Shown here in pieces: positions 1 to 6,149 of a DNA stretch of 11,712 nucleotides. A model generated the notes under the pieces. The model saw only the letters and a list, made by a program, of their open reading frames with translations. It was not told the origin of the DNA and searched no databases. A program made the translations under genes and the position numbers. Origin of the DNA: Planctomycetota bacterium. GTDB taxonomy: Bacteria; Planctomycetota; UBA1135; UBA2386. How positions within the stretch are numbered: the first letter of the stretch is position 1; each line of letters opens with the position of its first letter. The stretch is from assembly GCA_016793305.1 (NCBI GenBank), contig JAEUHU010000236.1, forward strand, positions 1 to 11,712, written 5' to 3'.

Positions 1-568
1 CTTCGTCGATGTCGCGGATGCCGATCAGGCAGACGTTCTTGCGCTCGACCTTCGGCCAGAAGTCGCCCATCTGCACGAGGCGCGGATGGCCCATGCCGCA
101 CAGCGTTGCGAGCGGCATGCCGTGGATGTTGCCGGTCGGCGAGCTCTCCGGTGTGTTCATGTCGCCGTGCGCGTCGACCCAGATCAGCCCGACCTTCTGC
201 CCGCGGTTGCGATAGAACTCGCTGACGCCGCTGACGGTGCCGATCGCGATGCTGTGGTCGCCGCCGAGCACGATCGGAATCTCGCCTTGCTCGAGCGAAC
301 GGCGAACGCGCAGGCGCAGCCGGTTGCAGACGTGGTAGATCGGCTCGAGGTAGCGCGCGTTCGGACTGCCCGGGTCGCGCGTCTCGGGCGCCGGCACGCC
401 GACGTCACCATCGTCCTCGACCGCGAAGCCGAGGTGCCGCAGGCCCGGAGCGACGCCGGCGATGCGGATCGCCGACGGCCCCATGTCGACTCCGCGGCGG
501 CCGGCGCCGAGGTCCATGGGCACGCCGACCAGACGAACGACCTTCTGCAGCGACGGAAGCGAGCTCAT
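1..568 (-). CDS. rocF: Arginase (ureohydrolase family), 3' end outside window
   Basis: The predicted enzyme hydrolyses L-arginine to L-ornithine and urea in the cytoplasm, using two manganese ions. The 189 visible residues carry the family signatures in order: an N-terminal PMDLGAGRRGVDMGP segment (residues 17-31), LGGDHS (101-106) with metal ligand His105, DAHGDMNTP (132-140) with ligands Asp132, His134 and Asp136, then TGNIHGMP. Arginases usually have DAHADINTP and SGNLHG; the Gly and Thr differences here are mild. Arginases are about 300 residues, so roughly 110 C-terminal residues, including the last metal-binding Asp pair, lie off the left edge. The ATG at 568 gives the normal family N-terminus, although no clear Shine-Dalgarno sequence precedes it. 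The SAM hydrolase gene ends 14 bases upstream, so the two are probably co-transcribed. Arginase rather than agmatinase is favoured by the overall motif pattern, but a related formimidoylglutamase or agmatinase is not fully excluded. Confidence 0.92.
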   Translation of the reverse strand, partial: MSSLPSLQKVVRLVGVPMDLGAGRRGVDMGPSAIRIAGVAPGLRHLGFAVEDDGDVGVPAPETRDPGSPNARYLEPIYHVCNRLRLRVRRSLEQGEIPIVLGGDHSIAIGTVSGVSEFYRNRGQKVGLIWVDAHGDMNTPESSPTGNIHGMPLATLCGMGHPRLVQMGDFWPKVERKNVCLIGIRDIDE

Positions 569-582
569 GCAGGCCGGCCAGT

Positions 583-1344
583 CTACGCCGGCAGCAGCTC
601 GATCGGAGCCCCGCGTCCCACTTCGAGCTGGGCCGCGGCACTGCCGGTGTTGCGGGCGATTTCGACGAGGCCGAACGAGCCCACGTAGGCGAGCAGTTCC
701 CCTGGCGCCACGGCGCCGTAGGTCGCGGCGAACGGCACCCGCCGGCCGGCGATCCAGACCGCGGCGACGGCGGTGCCGGCGCGCACGTTCGTCACCAGGT
801 TGCCGAACCGGTCGACGTGCACCACCCGCGGCGGCCCGGCGAACGGGTCGCCGGTGGTCACGGGATCCGGCACCCGCGGTCCGAGTGCGGCGAAGCCGAA
901 GCGGCCGGCCGCCAGCATCGCCGCGGCCGGGCCGAGCAGATCGCGGCCGTGGAACGTCGCCGACTCGGCGACGAGGCCGAGGTGTTCGACGTCGAGCGCA
1001 CGCACGTCGATCGCCGCGTCGCCGACGAGCAGCGGCGCCAGCAGGCCGTTGTCCGGCGCGATCCAGTACGCGTCGTGGGCGGCGACCGCGAGCAATCGGC
1101 GGCTGGTGCCGACCCCTGGATCGACGACCGCGAGGTGCACGGTGCCGGACGGAAAGCGACCGACCAGCGTGCGCAGCAGGAACGCGCCCGCGTCGATGTC
1201 GTGCGCGGGCACGTCGTGCGTGACGTCGACGAACTGGACCTTCGGCGAGGCCTTCAGCAGCGCTCCCTTCAGGATGCCGACGTAGGGGTCGGTGTGGCCG
1301 TAGTCGGTGAGCAGGGCGACCAGTCCGTTCGGGCGAGGCAGCAT
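583..1344 (-). CDS. S-adenosylmethionine hydrolase (SAM hydroxide adenosyltransferase, DUF62)
   Basis: Members of this family use water or hydroxide to split S-adenosylmethionine into adenosine and methionine; the fluorinase and chlorinase enzymes are relatives. The 253-residue length is normal. Visible family blocks are LLTDYGHTDPYVGILKG (11-27), DVTHDVPAHD (40-49), AVVDPGVGTSRR (72-83), APDNGLL (96-102), TFHGRDLLGPAAA (130-142) and VDRFGNLVTN (177-186). The Asp/Arg/His triad described for this family corresponds to Asp75, Arg82 and His132, all present, so a hydrolase is favoured over a halogenase. The ATG at 1344 places the TDYG block at the usual distance from the start. The ORF stays open far upstream, but that extension is antisense to the plus-strand membrane gene and shows no family similarity. 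It is the first gene of a likely two-gene unit with arginase, and its start is preceded by a 9-bp direct repeat. Confidence 0.93.
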   Translation of the reverse strand: MLPRPNGLVALLTDYGHTDPYVGILKGALLKASPKVQFVDVTHDVPAHDIDAGAFLLRTLVGRFPSGTVHLAVVDPGVGTSRRLLAVAAHDAYWIAPDNGLLAPLLVGDAAIDVRALDVEHLGLVAESATFHGRDLLGPAAAMLAAGRFGFAALGPRVPDPVTTGDPFAGPPRVVHVDRFGNLVTNVRAGTAVAAVWIAGRRVPFAATYGAVAPGELLAYVGSFGLVEIARNTGSAAAQLEVGRGAPIELLPA

Positions 1345-1346
1345 CG

Positions 1347-1371
1347 AGGAAGCGATGGGAGCAGGAAGCGA
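1347..1371. repeat. Two 9-bp direct repeats upstream of the SAM hydrolase gene
   Basis: The sequence AGGAAGCGA occurs at 1347-1355 and again at 1363-1371, a 16-bp period, directly before the SAM hydrolase start and within the 73-bp divergent gap (1345-1417). Repeats at this spacing can be a tandem operator, but no regulator is identified and chance is possible in a gap this short. The rest of the gap has no convincing -35/-10 pair. Confidence 0.25.
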
Positions 1372-1405
1372 CGGGCGGGACAAGCGCTCTGCGTTCGGCC
1401 GTCGG

Positions 1406-1411
1406 TAGAGT
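1406..1411 (+). promoter_or_regulatory. Possible -10 element for a leaderless membrane-protein mRNA
   Basis: TAGAGT matches the TANNNT pattern of bacterial -10 boxes and ends six bases before the GTG at 1418. Transcription starting about seven bases downstream would begin at the start codon itself, which would fit the absence of a Shine-Dalgarno sequence. No good -35 box is seen. The match is short, so this is only a suggestion. Confidence 0.2.
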
Positions 1412-1417
1412 GCTGCG

Positions 1418-2299
1418 GTGAGTCTTCCAGAGCCTCCCCCACACAAGGCCCGACCGCCGCTCGAAGCGCGCTTCGGTTGGCGGACCCTGGTGCTGATGGC
1501 TGTGGCGGGCCTCGGTGGCGCGAATCTTCTCGGAGTCGTCGCCGGAGTCGGCTGCCTCGCGACGACCAGTTCCTGGGCCAACCTGGTTGTCGGGGGCCTA
1601 CTGGCGACGACGCCGTTGTTCCTGTGCACACTGCAGCGCGTGCAGGCACGCTCGGGACGCAGGCCCGCAGCCCAAGCCACGCTCACGGCGGCCGCCCTCA
1701 CCGTCGGCTCGACGGCATGGCTGCTGCTCATGCTGCCGGTGGTGATCCTGCTCGCGTGCGTGCTCGACGACATCGAAGACCTCTGGGCCTCTCCCGCACA
1801 GCGGACCTGGCTGGCAGCGGTGCTCGTGCTCGCCGTCGTGATGTGGCTGCTGAGCAGCAGGCAGGCGCGGCGTATGCGAGCCGGGACAGCCGCGGCGTCA
1901 CCTCCCACACAGGCCCCTACTTCGGAGGCCGATCGCCCCACCACCCTCCGGTCGCGCTCCTTGCCACTCGCGGCCATCGCGATGGCCGCGAGTGGCCTCT
2001 GGTTCTTTGCCCAGGCCGGAGTCTTGGGCGTCGCAGGGCTCCGGCGCCTCGAGCCCATCGGCACGGACCCGAGCAGCGGAAAGCACTACGACGCCGAGCC
2101 ATTGCAGCGCGATCGACCAACCGAACGGTACTGGCTGCTCGAACGGACCCCGTTGTTGGGCGGCCTGCTGGAGTGGCGGCGGACAGTGACCGTCCACCCG
2201 CCACTGCCGGCCGACGTGACGAGGCTGGAGTTCTCTGGTGGAACGGTGTTCGCGCTGCAGAAGCGCGGCCTGCTGCCCATGATCGTCAAGCTCCGCTGA
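1418..2299 (+). CDS. Hypothetical five-helix integral membrane protein
   Basis: I do not recognise this family. The 293-residue product has about five predicted membrane segments (roughly residues 23-48, 54-73, 90-116, 130-147 and 182-208), a basic, Ser/Thr/Pro-rich loop between helices four and five (148-181), and an 85-residue soluble C-terminal tail with several Trp, Arg and Pro residues (LLEWRRTVTVHPPLP, 249-263). It stands alone on the plus strand between two minus-strand operons, divergent from the SAM hydrolase gene and ending 12 bases from the convergent phosphomannomutase stop. Codon choice is looser than in the neighbours, with many third-position A or T codons (AGT, CTT, CCA, CGA, GGT), which suggests a young or laterally acquired gene. 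The GTG start is the only sensible one; no Shine-Dalgarno sequence is evident. The hydrophobic pattern over almost the full length makes it likely to be real. Confidence 0.72.
   Translation: MSLPEPPPHKARPPLEARFGWRTLVLMAVAGLGGANLLGVVAGVGCLATTSSWANLVVGGLLATTPLFLCTLQRVQARSGRRPAAQATLTAAALTVGSTAWLLLMLPVVILLACVLDDIEDLWASPAQRTWLAAVLVLAVVMWLLSSRQARRMRAGTAAASPPTQAPTSEADRPTTLRSRSLPLAAIAMAASGLWFFAQAGVLGVAGLRRLEPIGTDPSSGKHYDAEPLQRDRPTERYWLLERTPLLGGLLEWRRTVTVHPPLPADVTRLEFSGGTVFALQKRGLLPMIVKLR
1963..1996. repeat. Exact 34-bp palindrome inside the membrane-protein gene
   Basis: The half-site GCCACTCGCGGCCATCG (1963-1979) is followed without a spacer by its exact reverse complement (1980-1996). The palindrome encodes residues 183-193 of the membrane protein (PLAAIAMAASG) at the start of its fifth helix, and because of the symmetry the opposite strand has an open frame reading the same residues. 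It could be a dimeric-protein binding site or a cruciform-forming sequence, or a by-product of a local inverted duplication. Confidence 0.9.
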
Positions 2300-2311
2300 C
2301 GCGCTCCGACC

Positions 2312-3658
2312 TCAGTGATCCGCCGGGTGCCCGAGCAGCGCGATCAGCTCGGCCTTCTTCTGCTCCATCAGCGGCTTGCTGTCCGCTTCGAGGCACATGC
2401 GCAGGAACGGCTCGGTGTTGCTCGGCCGCACGTTGACCCACCAGGTCGGGCACGTCACCGTGACGCCGTCGAGGAAGTCGACCTTGGCACCCGGCTCCTT
2501 GCCGAACTTCGCCTCGACCTGCTTCATCAGCGCGTCCTTGTCGTCGACCTTGAAGTTGATCTCGCCGGTGCCGTGGTACTTGCGCAGCGCGTCGGCGGCC
2601 TTCTTCAGCGTCGTCTTCTCGGCCGACAGCTGGTTCAGCACCAGCACCGCCGCCAGGACACCGCAGTCGGTGAAGAAGTTCTCGGCGAAGTAGAAGTGCC
2701 CCGACAGCTCGCCGCCGCCGATGCAGTCCGTCTTGCGCATCGTCTCCTTCATGAACGAGTGCCCGACGCGCTCGCGCACCGGCCGCCCGCCGAGCTTGAC
2801 GATCTCCTCCGGCACGACCTTGCTGCTGCGCAGGTCGTAGATGATGCCCTTGCCCGGATGCCGCTGCAGCATGCCGCGCGCGAGGATCACCGTGATCAGG
2901 TCGGCGTGGACCGTGCGGCCCTCTTCGTCGACGAACGCGCAGCGGTCGGCGTCGCCGTCGAACGCGAGGCCGAGTGCGGCCTTGTGCTTCTTCACCGACG
3001 CGCGCAGGTCGTCGAGGTTCGACTCCTTCAGCGGGTTCGCCTCGTGGTTCGGGAACGTGCCGTCGAGCTTCTCGTACAGCGGCACGATCTCGAGCCCCTT
3101 GATCTTGGCGAAGATCTGCGGCGACTCGTTGGCGCCCATGCCGTTCGCGTAGTCGACGCACACCTTCAGCGGTGCGATGCCCTTCGCGAAGCCGGCGATG
3201 TGGTCGATCCAGTCGCGCTTCACGTCGACGAAGTCGCGCTTGCCCTTCTTCGCGGCGAACTGGAACTTGTTCGCCTTCACCAGCTTCTCGATGTCCTTGA
3301 TGCCGGTGTCGGCCGACATCGGCCGCGCCTCCTTCCGGCACAGCTTGAAGCCGATGTACTGCTTCGGATTGTGCGACGCCGTGACGGCGAGGCCGCCGTC
3401 GCACGGGATCTTGCCAATGCCGTAGTAGACCATCGGGGTGCTGGCCAGGCCGATGTCGACCACGTCGCAGCCCATCGCCAGCATGCCGTCGATCACCGCG
3501 TCCTGGATCTCGGGCGCCATCGTGCGCATGTCGCGCCCGACCACGAGTCGCTTGGCGGAGAGGAACTGCACCATCGCCGCCCCGATCGCGAACGCCGTCT
3601 TGGCGTCGATCTGGTCGGGATAGGTGCCGCGGATGTCGTAGGCCTTGAAGATGCTCAC
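2312..3658 (-). CDS. manB: Phosphomannomutase/phosphoglucomutase
   Basis: This cytoplasmic alpha-D-phosphohexomutase interconverts hexose 1- and 6-phosphates, providing mannose-1-P or glucose-1-P for nucleotide sugars and surface polysaccharide. The 448-residue length matches the bacterial PMM/PGM group (CpsG/ManB, AlgC). Key motifs are intact: N-terminal FKAYDIRG (4-11), phosphoserine loop TASHNP (93-98, catalytic Ser95), metal loop DGDADR (234-239), sugar-binding GELSGH (316-321) and phosphate-binding RPSNTEP (411-417). The GTG at 3658 gives the standard start a few residues before KAYDIRG. No Shine-Dalgarno sequence is apparent; the gene begins 11 bases after the threonine aldolase stop, so translation probably depends on the upstream gene. 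Whether mannose, glucose or both are used cannot be told from sequence alone, so the symbol is provisional. Confidence 0.93.
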   Translation of the reverse strand: MSIFKAYDIRGTYPDQIDAKTAFAIGAAMVQFLSAKRLVVGRDMRTMAPEIQDAVIDGMLAMGCDVVDIGLASTPMVYYGIGKIPCDGGLAVTASHNPKQYIGFKLCRKEARPMSADTGIKDIEKLVKANKFQFAAKKGKRDFVDVKRDWIDHIAGFAKGIAPLKVCVDYANGMGANESPQIFAKIKGLEIVPLYEKLDGTFPNHEANPLKESNLDDLRASVKKHKAALGLAFDGDADRCAFVDEEGRTVHADLITVILARGMLQRHPGKGIIYDLRSSKVVPEEIVKLGGRPVRERVGHSFMKETMRKTDCIGGGELSGHFYFAENFFTDCGVLAAVLVLNQLSAEKTTLKKAADALRKYHGTGEINFKVDDKDALMKQVEAKFGKEPGAKVDFLDGVTVTCPTWWVNVRPSNTEPFLRMCLEADSKPLMEQKKAELIALLGHPADH

Positions 3659-3669
3659 GGTCGTTCGGA

Positions 3670-4725
3670 TCAGGACGGGTTGGAGGAACGGGAGGCGGCC
3701 GGCCGGAAGCTGCGGCAGGCGTGTAGGCAACGCAGCACCGCGGCGTCGTCGAGGTCGCGGTGCAGCACGAAGCGCACGCGGCACGGCCCGGCGGCCGCGG
3801 CCAGCACGCCGTGCGCCTTCAGGTGTGCGACCAGTTCGGCCGGCTCGCCGGTGCGCAGGTCGCACATCACGATGTTGGTCTCGGTCGCGGCGACGTCGAC
3901 CTGCGCCCATGGCAGCTCGGCGAGGCCGGACGCCAGGGCCTTCGCACGCGCGTGGTCGTGCACGAGCAGTGCTGGTCCGTCGCGCAAGGCGAGCCGCGCC
4001 GCCGCGGCGATCACGCCGGCTTGCCGCATGCCGCCGCCGAACGCCTTGCGGGCGCGGCGGGCGGCGGCGACGAACTCGCGCGAGCCGGCGAGCAGCGAAC
4101 CGACCGGCGCACCGAGCCCCTTGCTGAGGCACAGCGTCGTGCTGTCGCAGGCGGCGACCAGCTCGCCGGCGCGGCAGCCGAGCGCCACCGCGGCGTTGGC
4201 GAGGCGCGCACCGTCGCAGTGCACGAGCATGCCGTGCTGGCGCGCGACCGCGGCCAGCGCACCGATGCGTGCTGCATCGGCGACCCGCCCACCGGCCATG
4301 TTGTGCGTGTTCTCGACCAGCAGCAGCCGGCTCCGGCAGAAGTGCGGGTCGTCGCGGCGCACCGCGGCCGCGACCTGCGAAGGTGCCGGGAAGCCGTCGG
4401 CCGCGACCAGCGTGCGCACCTGGGTCGCCGACCAGCGCGCGATGCCGCCGGCCTCGTAGTAGTAGGCGTGGCAACGCTCCTCGCAGACCAGCTCGTCGCC
4501 ACTCTTGCAGTGCACGTGGATCGCGACCTGGTTGGCCATCGTGCCGGACGGCAGGTAGAGCGACGCCTCCTTGCCGAGGTACGACGCCCCTTCCTCCTCG
4601 AGCGCACGCACCGTCGGGTCCTCGCCCCAGACGTCGTCGCCGACCTCGGCCGCAGCCATCGCCTGGCGCATCGCCGCCGTCGGCACGGTCATGGTGTCGC
4701 TGCGGAAGTCGGCGAACGAGGGCAT
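3670..4725 (-). CDS. ltaE: Low-specificity L-threonine aldolase
   Basis: This PLP-dependent fold-type I enzyme cleaves L-threonine or L-allo-threonine to glycine and acetaldehyde. The 351-residue protein follows E. coli LtaE along its length: FRSDTMTVPTAAMR (7-20), VGDDVWGEDPTV (28-39), KEASLYLPSGTMANQVA (52-68), LLVENTHN (135-142), HCDGARLANA (169-178) containing the PLP-contacting Asp171, LSKGLGAPVGS (200-210) with the Schiff-base lysine at 202, and FGGGMRQAG (229-237). The ATG at 4725 starts just before RSDT, as in the family; the ORF extends upstream, but that part lacks similarity. It leads a two-gene unit with phosphomannomutase and is divergent from the MFS gene. The C-terminal dozen residues (Arg/Ser/Pro-rich) extend slightly past the family core. 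Metabolic linkage with the mutase is not obvious. Confidence 0.93.
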   Translation of the reverse strand: MPSFADFRSDTMTVPTAAMRQAMAAAEVGDDVWGEDPTVRALEEEGASYLGKEASLYLPSGTMANQVAIHVHCKSGDELVCEERCHAYYYEAGGIARWSATQVRTLVAADGFPAPSQVAAAVRRDDPHFCRSRLLLVENTHNMAGGRVADAARIGALAAVARQHGMLVHCDGARLANAAVALGCRAGELVAACDSTTLCLSKGLGAPVGSLLAGSREFVAAARRARKAFGGGMRQAGVIAAAARLALRDGPALLVHDHARAKALASGLAELPWAQVDVAATETNIVMCDLRTGEPAELVAHLKAHGVLAAAAGPCRVRFVLHRDLDDAAVLRCLHACRSFRPAASRSSNPS

Positions 4726-4810
4726 CGCGCGGGCCAGGATGCCCGCCAGGGAAGCGAATGCAAGCGAAGCCACCTTCGGGGGCCTCCGTTGCAACCGATC
4801 GGCGGCCGGG

Positions 4811-4833
4811 CCAACCTGCAAGGTTCCCAACCT
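4811..4833. promoter_or_regulatory. Nested inverted and direct repeats in the ltaE/MFS divergent region
   Basis: The 116-bp gap between the divergent starts contains AACCT-GCA-AGGTT (4813-4825) overlapping GGTT-CCC-AACC (4822-4832); the word CCAACCT appears at 4811-4817 and 4827-4833. Two overlapping dyads sharing one arm, placed 9 bases before the MFS start, are a reasonable operator candidate for a regulator of the transporter. No matching regulator gene lies in this window, and no confident -35/-10 boxes are seen. Confidence 0.3.
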
Positions 4834-4841
4834 CCCACTCC

Positions 4842-6089
4842 TTGCCCCTCGACCGCCAACTCCGGCTGCTGACCACCTACGCGCTGCTGACGTACCCGTT
4901 CGCCTGCGTGCCGTTCCTGTTCCTGTTCTTCCGGCACCACGGGATGGACCAGGGCCAGTACGGCGAGATCGTCGGCGCCTACTACGTGGCGATGTTCGTG
5001 GCCGAGCTGCCGACCGGGGTGCTCGCCGACCGCTTCGGCAGGAAGCGCATGCTGGTGTCCGGGCCGCTGCTGCTGGCGCTCGGATTCGCGACCTTGCTCG
5101 CCTGGCCGAGCTACGGCGGCTTCCTGCTCGGCGAAGTGCTGCTCGGGCTCGGCCACGCGGTGCTGTCCGGCCCGCCCGCGGCGATGCTCTACGAGGCGCT
5201 GCGTGGTGCGGGCCAGGAACACCGCTTCCTGCACCTCGAGGCGCGCCTCAGCGCGATGCGGCTGCTCGGCACCGGCAGCTCGTTCCTGGTCGGGGGTGCC
5301 CTGGTGCGCAGCTGCGACGAGTCCGCGCACGGCTACGCCGCGGCGATCGTCGCGACCTGTGTCGGCAACGTGGCAGCGGCGGCGATCGCATGCCGACTGC
5401 CGCGCGGCCCCGTGCAACCGCAGATGCGCGTGCAAGCGTTCGTGCGGCAGGTCGGCGACCAGCTGCGCATCCCGGCGGTGCGCTGGCTGGTCGGCTACTG
5501 GATCGTGCTGTTCGCGCTGCTGCGCTTCCCGTTCCACGACTACCAGCCGTACCTGAGCGAGGCCGGACGACAGGAGCCGTTGCTGCACGACCCGCTGTTC
5601 GTCGGCGTGCTGTTCGCGGTGCTGAACCTGGCGGCCGCGCCGCTCAGTGCGATGGTGCCGCGCATCGTCGCCCGCTTCGGCCGACGGCCACTGTTCTGGG
5701 CGATGCCGCTGTCGCTGTGCGCCTCGCTGCTGGTGATGGCGTGGGAACGCGACCGCGCCGCAGCCGGCCTCGGCAGTGCCGGACTCGCCTGGCTCGGCGT
5801 CGCGATGTTCTTCGTGCAGCAGGTGCCGTTCGGCATGCACTGGTCGTTGCTGCAGGAGTTCGTCAACCACCGCATCGACTCGGCGACGCGCACCACGGTG
5901 CTGTCGGCGCTGTCGCTGGCGGCGCGCGCCGCCTACGCCGGGCTGAACGTGCTGCTGTTCGACCTGCAGGACCGCTCGGGGCTCGCGACGGCGTTCGCCA
6001 CGGCGGCCCTCGGCGGGTTCGTGCTGACGGTGCTGGTGATGTGGCTGCGGCCGACCGGGCTGCTGCGTGGCCGCGGGCCGATCGCCTGA
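4842..6089 (+). CDS. Major facilitator superfamily transporter
   Basis: A secondary transporter of the inner membrane, probably a proton-coupled efflux pump or small-molecule permease; the substrate cannot be read from the sequence. The 415-residue protein has about 12 predicted helices. The MFS motif A, GVLADRFGRKRML, sits at 59-71 between helices 2 and 3, and its second-half echo RFGRRPLFW is at 278-286. The hydrophilic loop around 187-213 separates the two six-helix halves. Start choice is uncertain: TTG at 4842 is preferred because helix 1 begins a few residues later. An in-frame ATG at 4758 would add 28 hydrophilic residues, but that stretch uses many A/T-ending codons unlike the rest of the gene. 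No Shine-Dalgarno sequence precedes the TTG. It is divergent from ltaE and converges on the HEAT/VWA gene, with 60 bases between the stops. Confidence 0.88.
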   Translation: MPLDRQLRLLTTYALLTYPFACVPFLFLFFRHHGMDQGQYGEIVGAYYVAMFVAELPTGVLADRFGRKRMLVSGPLLLALGFATLLAWPSYGGFLLGEVLLGLGHAVLSGPPAAMLYEALRGAGQEHRFLHLEARLSAMRLLGTGSSFLVGGALVRSCDESAHGYAAAIVATCVGNVAAAAIACRLPRGPVQPQMRVQAFVRQVGDQLRIPAVRWLVGYWIVLFALLRFPFHDYQPYLSEAGRQEPLLHDPLFVGVLFAVLNLAAAPLSAMVPRIVARFGRRPLFWAMPLSLCASLLVMAWERDRAAAGLGSAGLAWLGVAMFFVQQVPFGMHWSLLQEFVNHRIDSATRTTVLSALSLAARAAYAGLNVLLFDLQDRSGLATAFATAALGGFVLTVLVMWLRPTGLLRGRGPIA

Positions 6090-6149
6090 CGGCCGCCCGC
6101 TGGACCACCGCGGCGTGACGCCGGCAGCGAACCGGGAAGTGCCTGCTCG

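Noticed and set aside
1345..2064. N-terminal extension of the SAM hydrolase frame upstream of 1344.
   Set aside because: It is low-complexity, antisense to the membrane gene, and absent from the family, whose proteins start a few residues before the TDYG block.
817..2436. A 539-codon plus-strand frame across the SAM hydrolase and membrane genes.
   Set aside because: Its composition is Arg/Ala/Gly-rich with no fold signature, and it is antisense to the well-supported SAM hydrolase and out of frame with the membrane gene.
4758..4841. ATG at 4758 as an earlier MFS start, with AGGGA upstream.
   Set aside because: About a third of the 28 added codons end in A or T, unlike the gene body, and the added tail has no family counterpart. 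It remains a possible alternative.
3659..4876. Upstream continuation of the phosphomannomutase frame.
   Set aside because: It runs through the threonine aldolase gene in another frame and has no phosphohexomutase similarity.
5918..5933. A 16-bp GGCGGCGC palindrome in the MFS gene.
   Set aside because: It is made only of GC dinucleotide-like text encoding Ala/Arg codons; such dyads are expected at this base composition.
6090..6149. A terminator between the convergent MFS and HEAT/VWA stops.
   Set aside because: Only short four- to five-pair stems are possible and there is no T-run on either strand.
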